Shown: positions 1-5,174 of the stretch, piece by piece
Layout of the letters: every line of letters begins with the position of its first letter
Numbering within the stretch: the first letter of the stretch is position 1
Position numbers and translations under genes: made by a program
Origin: Solirubrobacteraceae bacterium
GTDB lineage: Bacteria > Actinomycetota > Thermoleophilia > Solirubrobacterales > Solirubrobacteraceae
Length of the DNA: 5,174 bases
Assembly (NCBI GenBank): GCA_030043235.1
Contig: JASHYF010000078.1
Span: forward strand, 1-5,174
Direction: 5' to 3'
The notes under the pieces: generated by a model
The model's database searches: none
Told to the model about the DNA's origin: nothing
What the model saw: only the letters and a program-made list of their open reading frames with translations

Positions 1-384
1 GATCGGGCGCGAGCTGGCGCCTCCGGGTCGCGGGCCTCCGCACCGGCACAGTCTCCGCAGACTCCGGGGCAGACGCTGATGGCCAAGGACGTGGCGGGGG
101 ATATCGACGGCGAGTGGGGTGGATCGAACGAGCAGACCGGAGACCACTCGCGCGAGGCGATCGTCGCGACCGAGACGGGCATGCTCTACCCGCTGCAGAT
201 GGCCGCGCCCGGCGTCGAGTTCATCCCGGCCAACCCCCGCGCGGCGTGCGTGTACATGAAGATGATCACGCTGCCCAAGCTGCGCGACGCGCTGCGCGAG
301 ATGCGCTTCGAGGTGCGGGTCCCCGCGGACGTCGCCGCGCGGGCACGCGTGCCGATCGATCGCATGGTGGCGCTCGGATCATGA
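1..384 (+). CDS. nadA: Quinolinate synthase NadA, C-terminal part (5' end outside window)
   Basis: NadA is a [4Fe-4S] enzyme that condenses iminoaspartate with dihydroxyacetone phosphate to give quinolinate in de novo NAD synthesis. The frame is open from base 1 to the TGA at 382-384, so the gene is cut by the window edge. The match is the last ~75 residues: VATETGMLYPLQ (from base 163), EFIPANPRAAC, YMKMITL, and the closing IDRMVAL. The cysteine at 247-249, in the C-V-Y-M-K context, sits where the family's last iron-sulfur ligand is found. An ATG at 79 is in frame but is probably internal, because the family is about 300-370 residues long and the frame stays open upstream. Oddly, the ~54 residues before VATETG are rich in Gly, Ser, Ala, Gln and Asp and lack the usual GST-type motif, so an inserted linker is likely. 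The XRE gene starts 60 bp downstream on the same strand. Confidence 0.85.
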   Translation, partial: DRARAGASGSRASAPAQSPQTPGQTLMAKDVAGDIDGEWGGSNEQTGDHSREAIVATETGMLYPLQMAAPGVEFIPANPRAACVYMKMITLPKLRDALREMRFEVRVPADVAARARVPIDRMVALGS

Positions 385-388
385 ATGC

Positions 389-404
389 TTAGCGGATAAG
401 CTAA
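389..404. promoter_or_regulatory. Inverted repeat, probable upstream operator of the XRE/nucleotidyltransferase module
   Basis: TTAGC-GGATAA-GCTAA is a perfect 5-bp inverted repeat with a 6-bp centre. Its inner part, GCGGATAAGCTA (392-403), recurs with 10 of 12 bases identical 31 bp downstream. It lies in an AT-rich spacer just before a helix-turn-helix gene, which is the usual place for an autoregulatory operator. Binding by the XRE protein is inferred, not shown. Confidence 0.5.
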
Positions 405-410
405 TCATCA

Positions 411-438
411 GTGAAAATAGTCGCTGATACGCTATGAT
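411..438 (+). promoter_or_regulatory. Predicted promoter of the XRE/nucleotidyltransferase module, probably leaderless
   Basis: TATGAT at 433-438 matches the -10 consensus at 5 of 6 bases. A weaker -35-like GTGAAA (4 of 6) lies at 411-416 with a 16-bp spacer. The -10 ends 6 bp before the ATG at 445, so transcription would start at or within a base or two of the start codon. No Shine-Dalgarno sequence precedes that ATG, which fits a leaderless mRNA, a common arrangement in actinobacteria. The start site itself is inferred. Confidence 0.5.
423..434. promoter_or_regulatory. Second operator-like repeat, overlapping the -10 box
   Basis: GCTGATACGCTA matches GCGGATAAGCTA at 392-403 in 10 of 12 positions. 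The two copies start 31 bp apart, close to three turns of B-DNA, so they would face the same side of the helix. Flanking ATAG (417-420) and CTAT (432-435) add a weak dyad. The copy overlaps the predicted -10 hexamer at 433-438, so a bound repressor would block RNA polymerase. Confidence 0.45.
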
Positions 439-444
439 GTCTTC

Positions 445-777
445 ATGGCGACCAGCGCCGATCACATAGCTTCCAAGCTGATTGCGCGCATCCGCGACAC
501 CAGTGGACTCAGCCAGGCGGAGCTCGCCCGGCGTGCGGGCTTGCAGAGCTCGGTCCTCAGCGCCTATGCGCACGGTCACCGGCAGCCGTCGGTGGCGGCG
601 CTGGCGCGCATCGCCGCCGCCGCCGGGTTTGAGCTGCAGCTGGCGCCGGCGGGTGATCGAGCGCAGGTCGAGCACGCGGGAAGGGTGCTGGCGCAGGTGC
701 TCGACCTCGCCGAGCAGCTCCCGTATCGCCCGAGAGCGGAGCTCGCGTACCCGCCGCTGATCAGGCTCGCCGCGTGA
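445..777 (+). CDS. XRE-family helix-turn-helix protein, putative antitoxin/autorepressor
   Basis: This is a 110-residue DNA-binding protein. A Cro/C1-type helix-turn-helix covers about residues 8-66: SQAELARRAG (23-32) is the first HTH helix, SSVLSAYAHG (35-44) gives the recognition helix, and RQPSVAALARIAAAAG (46-61) is the typical closing stretch. The tail after about residue 70 is a short helix-rich segment ending in LPYRPRAELAYPPL and is not part of the HTH fold. In two-gene modules of this kind such a tail often contacts and neutralises the partner, which is inference here. The ATG at 445 is chosen because the -10 box ends 6 bp upstream and no better start exists. The stop overlaps the GTG of the nucleotidyltransferase gene (GTGA, 774-777), so the two are co-translated. 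Two operator-like repeats upstream suggest autoregulation. A stand-alone regulator is the alternative. Confidence 0.88.
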   Translation: MATSADHIASKLIARIRDTSGLSQAELARRAGLQSSVLSAYAHGHRQPSVAALARIAAAAGFELQLAPAGDRAQVEHAGRVLAQVLDLAEQLPYRPRAELAYPPLIRLAA

Positions 778-1310
778 GCGAGCTCGGCGATCGCCTGCTG
801 GCGGTGCACGACGGGCTCGAGCGGGCGCGCATCCCGCACGCCATCGGCGGTGCCATCGCGCTCGGCTACTGCACGCTGGAACCGCGCGGCACCAGGGATC
901 TCGACGTCAACGTGTTCGTCGGAGTGGATCGCGTCAAGGAGGTGTTCGCCGCTCTGCCGGAGCCGGTGGCGATCAGCGGGCTGAGCCTCGAGCACGCGGA
1001 ACGCGACGGACAGGTCAGGCTTTGGTGGGAGCAGACGCCGATCGACCTGTTCTTCAGCGTGCTGCCGTTCCACGAGCAGGTCGCCGCCCACGTGCGGCGG
1101 GTCTCCTTCGAAGATCGCACGATTCCCGTCCTCGGCTGCGTGGCGCTCGCGGTGTTCAAGGCGATGTTCGACCGCTCGCGCGACTGGGCGGACATCGAAG
1201 CGATGATCGAGGCGAGGGCAATCGACGTGGCTGAGACCGCCACTCGGATCCGCGAGCTGGAGGGCGCGGACTCAGAGCGCGCGCGCCGGCTGCTCGCGCT
1301 GGCGAGCTAG
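774..1310 (+). CDS. MNT/AbiEii-like nucleotidyltransferase, putative toxin of a two-gene module
   Basis: This 178-residue protein has the minimal polymerase-beta nucleotidyltransferase signature. A GG motif (IGGAIALGY, residues 24-32) is followed by GTRDLDVNVFV (39-49), whose Asp42 and Asp44 are the metal-binding pair. PIDLFF (89-94) supplies the third acidic residue, Asp91. Downstream, VFKAMFDRSRDWADIEAM (127-144) matches the conserved K-x(n)-R-x-(K/R)-D-W-x-D-I block found in AbiEii and related families. Such enzymes transfer a nucleotide from an NTP to a substrate, and the known MenT toxins of Mycobacterium tuberculosis act on tRNA. The substrate here is unknown. The GTG start overlaps the XRE stop, and an AGG at 763-765 sits 8 bp upstream. 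No HEPN partner is present, so this is not the HEPN/MNT arrangement in which the nucleotidyltransferase is the antitoxin. All three Asp residues are intact, so it is probably active. A non-toxic modifying enzyme cannot be excluded. Confidence 0.85.
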   Translation: MSELGDRLLAVHDGLERARIPHAIGGAIALGYCTLEPRGTRDLDVNVFVGVDRVKEVFAALPEPVAISGLSLEHAERDGQVRLWWEQTPIDLFFSVLPFHEQVAAHVRRVSFEDRTIPVLGCVALAVFKAMFDRSRDWADIEAMIEARAIDVAETATRIRELEGADSERARRLLALAS

Positions 1311-1356
1311 ACGGAAGCTTTCGCTGCTCCGGCTAGAGCTCGGCGGCCGGCCGCGG

Positions 1357-2412
1357 TCAGCCCTCGATTGAAGCGAGCGTGGGCGCACCCCCTTCGGGGG
1401 CACAGGCGGGCACGGGCTCGCGGCGAGCGCCAGCCGGCTCGCGGCGGGCGTTGTGGTGCAGCAGCAGCACGCCGACGAGCACGAACGGGATGAAGTTCAC
1501 GAGGTGCAGGACCACGCCGAACGCCAACGCGGGCGAGTGGGGCACGTGATATGCGTCGAGCGCGATCAGCGCGGCGGCCTCGAAGACGCCGGCGGCCGCC
1601 GGGGGAGAGGGCACGATCATCCCCAACCCGATCGCCACCGCGACGAGCACGCCGCTCGCGGCTCCCACGTGCAGGTGGAACGCGAGGCCGACGAAATACG
1701 CGGTCAGCGCCGTCATCAGCCATGCGGCGATCGTCCACACGAACGCCTCCGAGGCCAGGCGTGCGTGGCGCAGGCCGCTGAGCCCGAAGGTGAGCTCGGC
1801 GAGGGTCCGCTCCAGGCGCTCGCCGGAGAACAGCGGTATGCGGCGCAGCGGGCGCAGCAGCAGGCGCAACGGCCGGTCGCCGTAGACGGCGAGCACGACC
1901 GCGGCCGCGGCGATCGCGAGCGCGAGCACGATCGCGGCGAGCGCCGCAGCGTGGAACCAGCTCACGTGCGGCAGCCACGGCTCGGCGGCGAAGAACACCA
2001 CCAGGATCGCGCACACGTCGTACAGGCGCTCGAGCATGACCGTGCCGACGATCTCCACCGGTGGCTTGGTGCTGCGCTGCGTCAGCACCACCACCCGCGC
2101 CGCTTCACCCGCGCGCGCCGGCATGATGTTGTTGTACAGGTAGCCGACCAGCATCGCGTTCATCACCGGCCCCAGCGGCGGCCGGCGCCCGCGCGCGAAC
2201 AGCGAGCGCCAGCGCAGCGCGCGCGTGAGGTTGCCCAGCCAGAACGCGCTCAGCGCCGCGATCAGCCACCAGTAGTCGCTCGTGCGCGTAGCGCGCCACG
2301 CCAGCGAGAGGTTGATGTCGCGGAGCGCCACGTAGCAGAAGCCCAGCGTGACCAGCACCCCCGCCAGGTACACGAGCCGGCGCGTCCTGCTCGTGTGCCG
2401 CAGTGCCCTCAC
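1357..2412 (-). CDS. Flippase-like integral membrane protein (LPG-synthase TM / UPF0104 family)
   Basis: This polytopic membrane protein of about 351 residues belongs to the family covering the membrane half of MprF and archaeal AglD-type proteins (Pfam LPG_synthase_TM). Members are thought to move or handle lipid-linked molecules in the cytoplasmic membrane. Family hallmarks are visible: NNIMPARAGEAAR (residues 94-106), LERLYD (127-132) and the PSPPAAAGVFEAA loop (268-280). Hydrophobic segments lie at about 14-30, 47-66, 122-142, 154-177, 224-245, 251-272 and 295-318. The last ~33 residues are a polar, Arg/Pro-rich tail, presumably cytosolic. There is no soluble aminoacyl-transferase domain, so it is not a full MprF. 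The start is uncertain: GTG at 2412 lies 5 bp after the M16 stop and is chosen for the Arg-rich N-terminus before the first membrane segment. ATG at 2451 (overlapping the M16 gene) and CTG at 2403 are alternatives. It is the second gene of an operon with the peptidase. Confidence 0.85.
   Translation of the reverse strand: MRALRHTSRTRRLVYLAGVLVTLGFCYVALRDINLSLAWRATRTSDYWWLIAALSAFWLGNLTRALRWRSLFARGRRPPLGPVMNAMLVGYLYNNIMPARAGEAARVVVLTQRSTKPPVEIVGTVMLERLYDVCAILVVFFAAEPWLPHVSWFHAAALAAIVLALAIAAAAVVLAVYGDRPLRLLLRPLRRIPLFSGERLERTLAELTFGLSGLRHARLASEAFVWTIAAWLMTALTAYFVGLAFHLHVGAASGVLVAVAIGLGMIVPSPPAAAGVFEAAALIALDAYHVPHSPALAFGVVLHLVNFIPFVLVGVLLLHHNARREPAGARREPVPACAPEGGAPTLASIEG
1388..1400. other. GC hairpin near the convergent gene ends
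   Basis: CCCCC-TTC-GGGGG forms a short, strong hairpin. Read on the + strand it contains C(UUCG)G, an extra-stable tetraloop; on the - strand, flanking G-U pairs can lengthen the stem. It lies inside the last codons of the flippase-like gene and about 78 bp past the nucleotidyltransferase stop. There is no T tract on either strand, so a terminator role is only a possibility; it may simply be coding sequence. Confidence 0.25.
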
Positions 2413-2417
2413 TCCCC

Positions 2418-3668
2418 TCAGAACTCCCCGGCCGCATGCGGACCGACGCATGCCACCGCGAGGTTGTCGGCCACGCCCGCGGCGACCTCGCGCACCTCCT
2501 CGTGGGTGACCGCGTCGAGTGCCGCGATCGCGGCGTCCGGGTCGATGTCCTGCCCGAAGACGATCTGCTGGTTGGCCGCATAGCGGGCGACCGCGCCCGA
2601 GTTCTCGAACGCGAGCACGAGCCGTCCGGCCGCGTACGCGCGCGCCCGCTCGACCTCCTCCCGCGTGGGCCCGTCGCCGCGCAGCTCGTCCACGATCTCC
2701 CGCATGCGCGTGTACGCCTCCACGCACTTGGCCGACTCCAGGCCGGAGCCGAGTTGCAGGATCGGCACGTCGGCGAACGCGTGATCGACGGCGTACACGG
2801 AGTAGCACAGCCCGCGCTTCTCGCGGATCTCCTCGAACAGCCGCGAGCCCATCGAGCCGCCCAACAGCGTCGCGTAGATCGTCAGCGCTGCGCGTTCGCG
2901 CACGTCGCTCACCTCCACCGCCGGGCGGTAGATCATGCGCAGGTGTGACTGGTTGGTGTCGCGCTCGTCGACGAGGGTCTGCGGCGCGAACTCCGGCGCG
3001 GGCGCGTACGCGTCGGGCTCGGGCAGCGCGGGAAAGCGAGCGAAGCGCTCCTGCAGCTCCTGCTCGTCGGGGAGGTGCTCGAGGTTGCCCACCAGAAAGG
3101 CCCCGCCGCGCGCCCCAGCCCAGCGGCGCTCGCGGAACGCGACGATCCCCTCGCGCGTGAAGCTGCGCAGGTTCTCCTCGGGACCCAGCACCGTGCGCCC
3201 CAGCGCGTGCTCGCCGAACGCCGCACGATCGATCAGGTACCCGGCGACCGTGGAGGGCTGGTCGTAGGCGCGGTTGATCTCCTGAATCACGACGCCGCGC
3301 TCGCGGTCGAGCTCCTCGCCGTCCAGGCGTGGGCGTCCGGCGAAGTCGCTCAGCAGGTCGATCGCCTGCGGCGCGCTGCGCGCGCGCACCGTTATGTGGA
3401 AGGCCACGAGGTCGTGGCTGGTGTACGCGTTGAGGATGCCTCCGAGGCGCTCGGCCGTCTCGTTGACGTGCTTGTACGTGGGGTAGCTCTCGCCGCCCTT
3501 GAACACCAGGTGCTCGAGGAAGTGGGCCATCCCGTTCTCCTCCGCACGCTCGCTGCGCGCGCCCGCGTCGAACGCCACCAGCACCGTCAGCGCGCGCGTG
3601 CCGGGCAGCTCCATGCGATGGAGGCGAAGCTCGTTCGCCGGAACCGTGCTGGTGCTGACGTTGGCCAT
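2418..3668 (-). CDS. M16-family zinc metallopeptidase (processing-peptidase / PqqL-YmxG type)
   Basis: This 416-residue soluble peptidase is related to the mitochondrial processing peptidase beta subunit and to bacterial single-chain M16B enzymes, which act as dimers enclosing unfolded peptides. The inverted zinc motif HFLEH is at residues 49-53 (His49, Glu52 and His53). The distal zinc ligand is Glu130 in RERGVVIQE, exactly 77 residues after His53 as in pitrilysin. The second M16 domain carries SRLFEEIREKRGLCYSVY (275-292), the Arg/Tyr region that grips substrate. The full two-domain length is present and all zinc ligands are intact, so it should be active. No signal peptide is seen, so it is probably cytoplasmic. 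ATG at 3668 is preceded on the minus strand by AGGGTGG (3682-3676), usable as a ribosome site. It is the first gene of the minus-strand operon, with the flippase-like gene 5 bp downstream. In many actinobacteria this family sits next to pnp; here it faces an S41 protease gene. Confidence 0.93.
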   Translation of the reverse strand: MANVSTSTVPANELRLHRMELPGTRALTVLVAFDAGARSERAEENGMAHFLEHLVFKGGESYPTYKHVNETAERLGGILNAYTSHDLVAFHITVRARSAPQAIDLLSDFAGRPRLDGEELDRERGVVIQEINRAYDQPSTVAGYLIDRAAFGEHALGRTVLGPEENLRSFTREGIVAFRERRWAGARGGAFLVGNLEHLPDEQELQERFARFPALPEPDAYAPAPEFAPQTLVDERDTNQSHLRMIYRPAVEVSDVRERAALTIYATLLGGSMGSRLFEEIREKRGLCYSVYAVDHAFADVPILQLGSGLESAKCVEAYTRMREIVDELRGDGPTREEVERARAYAAGRLVLAFENSGAVARYAANQQIVFGQDIDPDAAIAALDAVTHEEVREVAAGVADNLAVACVGPHAAGEF

Positions 3669-3677
3669 CTGGGCGCC

Positions 3678-3683
3678 ACCCTA
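3678..3683 (-). promoter_or_regulatory. Candidate -10 box for the M16-flippase operon
   Basis: On the minus strand TAGGGT (3683-3678) fits the actinobacterial TANNNT -10 pattern and ends 9 bp before the M16 ATG, which would leave a leader of only a few bases. The same bases overlap the AGGGTGG that could serve as a ribosome site, so both readings cannot be true at once. No good -35 is visible. Confidence 0.3.
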
Positions 3684-3710
3684 GCGGCGGACGACGGCGC
3701 ATGCCTGCAC

Positions 3711-3716
3711 TACGCT
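3711..3716 (+). promoter_or_regulatory. Candidate -10 box for the S41 protease gene
   Basis: TACGCT fits the TANNNT pattern and ends 11 bp before the ATG at 3728, implying a leader of about 5 bases. It lies inside the extra codons that would be added if the upstream in-frame ATG at 3701 were used, which favours the 3728 start. CGGACG at 3688-3693 is a weak -35 candidate (3 of 6) with a 17-bp spacer. Confidence 0.35.
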
Positions 3717-3727
3717 TCGCGCGATCG

Positions 3728-4954
3728 ATGTCGCGCTCTAAAACTCAGCCGCTCGTCGTGGTGCTCACGCTCGCGCTCCCGGTCCTGCTCGTGGTGGGCC
3801 TGTGGCTGGGCGGCCATCCGGAAGACCTGCCCGGCTTCGTGCGCAGCGCGTTCGTGGCCAATCGCCCGAGCGCGGTCGTCGAAGAAGCGATCCAGCGCAT
3901 CGCTCAGGAGTACTACCGGCCGGTCTCCACGAACAAGCTCGACAACGCATCGATCACGGGCGTCGTCGCGAGCCTCGACGACCGCTTCTCGCACTATCTC
4001 ACGCCGAGCGAATACCACGAATTCATCGAGCCGCCCCATTTCGCGGGGATCGGCGTGTTGGTTGCGACCGCGCTCGCCGCCAATCACGGGCTGCTGATCG
4101 AGCGGGTGTTCAACGCCTCGCCGGCCGCGCGCGCCGGGCTGAAGCCGGGAGATCTGATCGTGGCGGTGGGCGGGCACAGGCTCGAACGCCTGTCCGTGGA
4201 AGCCGCCACCGCGCTGATCAGGGGCCGGCCGGGCACGGAAGTGCAGCTCGGGATCGAACTGCCGGGCGCGGAGCGTTCGCGCCGCGCCGGCCACGGCAGC
4301 GTCCACGACGTGGAGGTCAGCCGCGCGCTCGTCACGGAGCCGGTCGTGGAATCCGCCTCGCGCACCGTCCACGGCATCAAGCTCGGCGTGGTCGCGCTCG
4401 CGATGTTCAGTCCCGGAGCGCACGCGGAAGTCCGCGAAGCGGTCGAACAGCAGCTGCACGCGGGCGCGCGCGGGCTCGTGCTCGACCTGCGCGGCAACGG
4501 CGGCGGGCTGGTGGAGGAGGCGCAGCTGATCGCCAGCATCTTCATCCCCAAGGGCGTGATCGTGACCACGCGCGGCCGCGCTCAGCCGACCGACGTGCTG
4601 CTCGCCACCGGCGGCGCGATCCCCACGTCGATCCCAATGGTGGTGCTCGTCGACTCCAACACCGCCTCCTCCGCGGAGATCGTGACCGCGGCGCTGCAGG
4701 ACCACCATCGCGCGACGGTCGTCGGCACGCACACCTTCGGCAAGGGCGTCTTCCAGGAGGAGCAGCCGCTGTCCAACGGCGGCGCGCTGGACATCACCGT
4801 CGGCGAGTACTTCACCCCCGACGGGCGCAACCTCGGCGGCGGCGGCGTCAAGCAGGGGCCGGGCGTGATCCCGGAAGTGCTCGTGCGCAGCGGCGTGGAC
4901 ACGGAACACGGTCTCGCAGTCGCGCTCGAAACGCTCGCCGCGAAAGTCAAGTGA
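3728..4954 (+). CDS. S41 carboxyl-terminal processing protease (CtpA/CtpB family)
   Basis: This 408-residue serine protease trims or degrades extracytoplasmic proteins from their C-termini. A hydrophobic segment at residues 9-28 follows a basic MSRSKTQP start; with no clear signal-peptidase site after it, it probably stays as a membrane anchor facing outward. A helical N-terminal region (about 45-100, with DDRFSHYLTP at 84-93) precedes a PDZ domain at about 103-180 (SPAARAGLKPGDLIVAVGG). The S41 core follows: GLVLDLRGNGGG (249-260), NTASSAEI (311-318) with probable nucleophile Ser314, then FGKGVFQ (337-343) giving Lys339 and Gln343. The 25-residue Ser-Lys spacing and Lys+4 Gln match Bacillus CtpB, so it should be active. 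ATG 3728 is preferred over the in-frame ATG 3701 because a -10-like box lies between them; neither has a Shine-Dalgarno site. The stop overlaps the next gene's GTG (GTGA, 4951-4954). Confidence 0.92.
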   Translation: MSRSKTQPLVVVLTLALPVLLVVGLWLGGHPEDLPGFVRSAFVANRPSAVVEEAIQRIAQEYYRPVSTNKLDNASITGVVASLDDRFSHYLTPSEYHEFIEPPHFAGIGVLVATALAANHGLLIERVFNASPAARAGLKPGDLIVAVGGHRLERLSVEAATALIRGRPGTEVQLGIELPGAERSRRAGHGSVHDVEVSRALVTEPVVESASRTVHGIKLGVVALAMFSPGAHAEVREAVEQQLHAGARGLVLDLRGNGGGLVEEAQLIASIFIPKGVIVTTRGRAQPTDVLLATGGAIPTSIPMVVLVDSNTASSAEIVTAALQDHHRATVVGTHTFGKGVFQEEQPLSNGGALDITVGEYFTPDGRNLGGGGVKQGPGVIPEVLVRSGVDTEHGLAVALETLAAKVK

Positions 4955-5174
4955 GCCACCGGCACGGCCCGGCGCCCGCGGACTCGTTCGTGGCCGTGCT
5001 CGAGCGCCACGGCCGCTTCCTCACCGCCGAGCCGCTGTTTGCGCGTACACGCAGCGACGCACCGGGGGTGCCGCTGCGCGGTGCCCGTGGCGCGCGTGTG
5101 ACGCTAGGCCCGGCGCGCTCGGCCGGGGTGGGCAGGGTGCGGGCGGGCGTGGGCGAGCTGGTGCTCGTGCAGGC
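4951..5174 (+). CDS. rnr: Probable ribonuclease R, N-terminal part (3' end outside window)
   Basis: The frame opens with GTG at 4951, overlapping the S41 stop by 4 bp, and stays open to the right edge for 74 codons plus two bases. The N-terminus reads DSFVAVLERHGRFLTAEPLF (residues 11-30), which resembles the winged-helix/cold-shock start of actinobacterial RNase R (VacB) proteins. Gly- and Arg-rich beta segments follow, ending GVGELVLVQ, like the 'gDlVlV' strand of that domain. RNase R degrades structured RNA 3' to 5' and works with trans-translation (SmpB/tmRNA). The catalytic RNB domain would lie beyond the window, so the call rests on the N-terminal pattern, the GTGA coupling and the coding character. 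Codon use is the same GC-rich type as its neighbour. Another RNA-binding protein with a similar N-terminal fold is possible. Confidence 0.62.
   Translation, partial: MSHRHGPAPADSFVAVLERHGRFLTAEPLFARTRSDAPGVPLRGARGARVTLGPARSAGVGRVRAGVGELVLVQ

Noticed and set aside
79..384. Independent small gene starting at ATG 79
   Set aside because: The frame is open to the left edge and the recognisable part is the C-terminus of NadA, so a longer gene cut by the window is the simpler reading.
1302..1324. Imperfect hairpin around the nucleotidyltransferase stop codon (GCGA...TCGC with AGCT inner arms)
   Set aside because: The stem is short, has a bulge and has no T run, so it is not strong enough to call a terminator.
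1343..1354. Perfect 12-bp palindrome GCGGCCGGCCGC in the convergent gap, considered as a terminator
   Set aside because: It has no loop and no T tract on either strand; such GC palindromes are expected by chance in DNA of this composition.
1453..2583. Long plus-strand open frame (376 codons) rich in Arg, Gln, Glu and His
   Set aside because: It lies opposite the flippase-like and M16 genes, has no recognisable domain, and its Arg/His/Gln-rich composition is typical of an antisense shadow in GC-rich DNA.
2413..3702. Minus-strand extension of the flippase-like frame upstream to 3702 (781 codons in total)
   Set aside because: The upstream part is the M16 gene read in the wrong frame and is Arg-rich nonsense. 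The recognisable membrane protein begins near 2412-2451.
3075..4097. Plus-strand open frame of 340 codons crossing from the M16 antisense into the S41 gene
   Set aside because: It spans the divergent promoter, runs antisense to M16 and out of frame with S41, and becomes a Ser/Arg-rich string.
3710..4909. Minus-strand open frame of 399 codons opposite the S41 gene
   Set aside because: It is a low-complexity Ala/Arg/His/Asp composition with no motif, while the other strand carries a complete S41 protease with intact catalytic residues.

Overview
The window is about 70% GC by eye and is packed with genes. It shows actinobacterial habits: GTG starts, 4-bp GTGA stop/start overlaps, TANNNT-type -10 boxes close to start codons, and few strong Shine-Dalgarno sites. 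The protein style (M16 peptidase, flippase-like membrane protein, S41 peptidase followed by an RNase R-like start) suggests a deep-branching actinobacterium such as the Thermoleophilia/Solirubrobacterales. That placement is an inference from overall character, not from a marker gene.

Layout, left to right. (1) 1-384 (+): the 3' end of a quinolinate synthase gene (nadA, NAD biosynthesis), cut by the left edge and carrying an odd low-complexity stretch before its C-terminal domain. (2) 385-444: a short spacer of 40% GC holding two related operator-like repeats 31 bp apart and a -10 box placed for a leaderless transcript. (3) 445-1310 (+): a two-gene module joined by a GTGA overlap, made of a small XRE helix-turn-helix protein and a MNT/AbiEii-like nucleotidyltransferase. 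It reads as a candidate toxin-antitoxin or defence module and is the most interesting part of the window. (4) 1311-1356: a 46-bp convergent gap. (5) 3668-1357 (-): a two-gene operon made of an M16 zinc peptidase (HFLEH motif) followed by a polytopic flippase-like membrane protein of the LPG-synthase TM / UPF0104 family. (6) 3669-3727: a compact divergent promoter region. (7) 3728-4954 (+): a membrane-anchored S41 carboxyl-terminal processing protease with a PDZ domain and a Ser/Lys/Gln catalytic set. It overlaps by 4 bp with (8) 4951-right edge (+): the start of a probable RNase R exoribonuclease gene.

Most of the window looks like housekeeping: NAD synthesis, envelope proteolysis and lipid handling, and RNA decay. 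The XRE/nucleotidyltransferase pair is the likely accessory element, placed immediately after nadA with its own AT-rich control region. No tRNA, rRNA, CRISPR array, insertion sequence or convincing intrinsic terminator was seen. There is no gene-free stretch longer than 60 bases.
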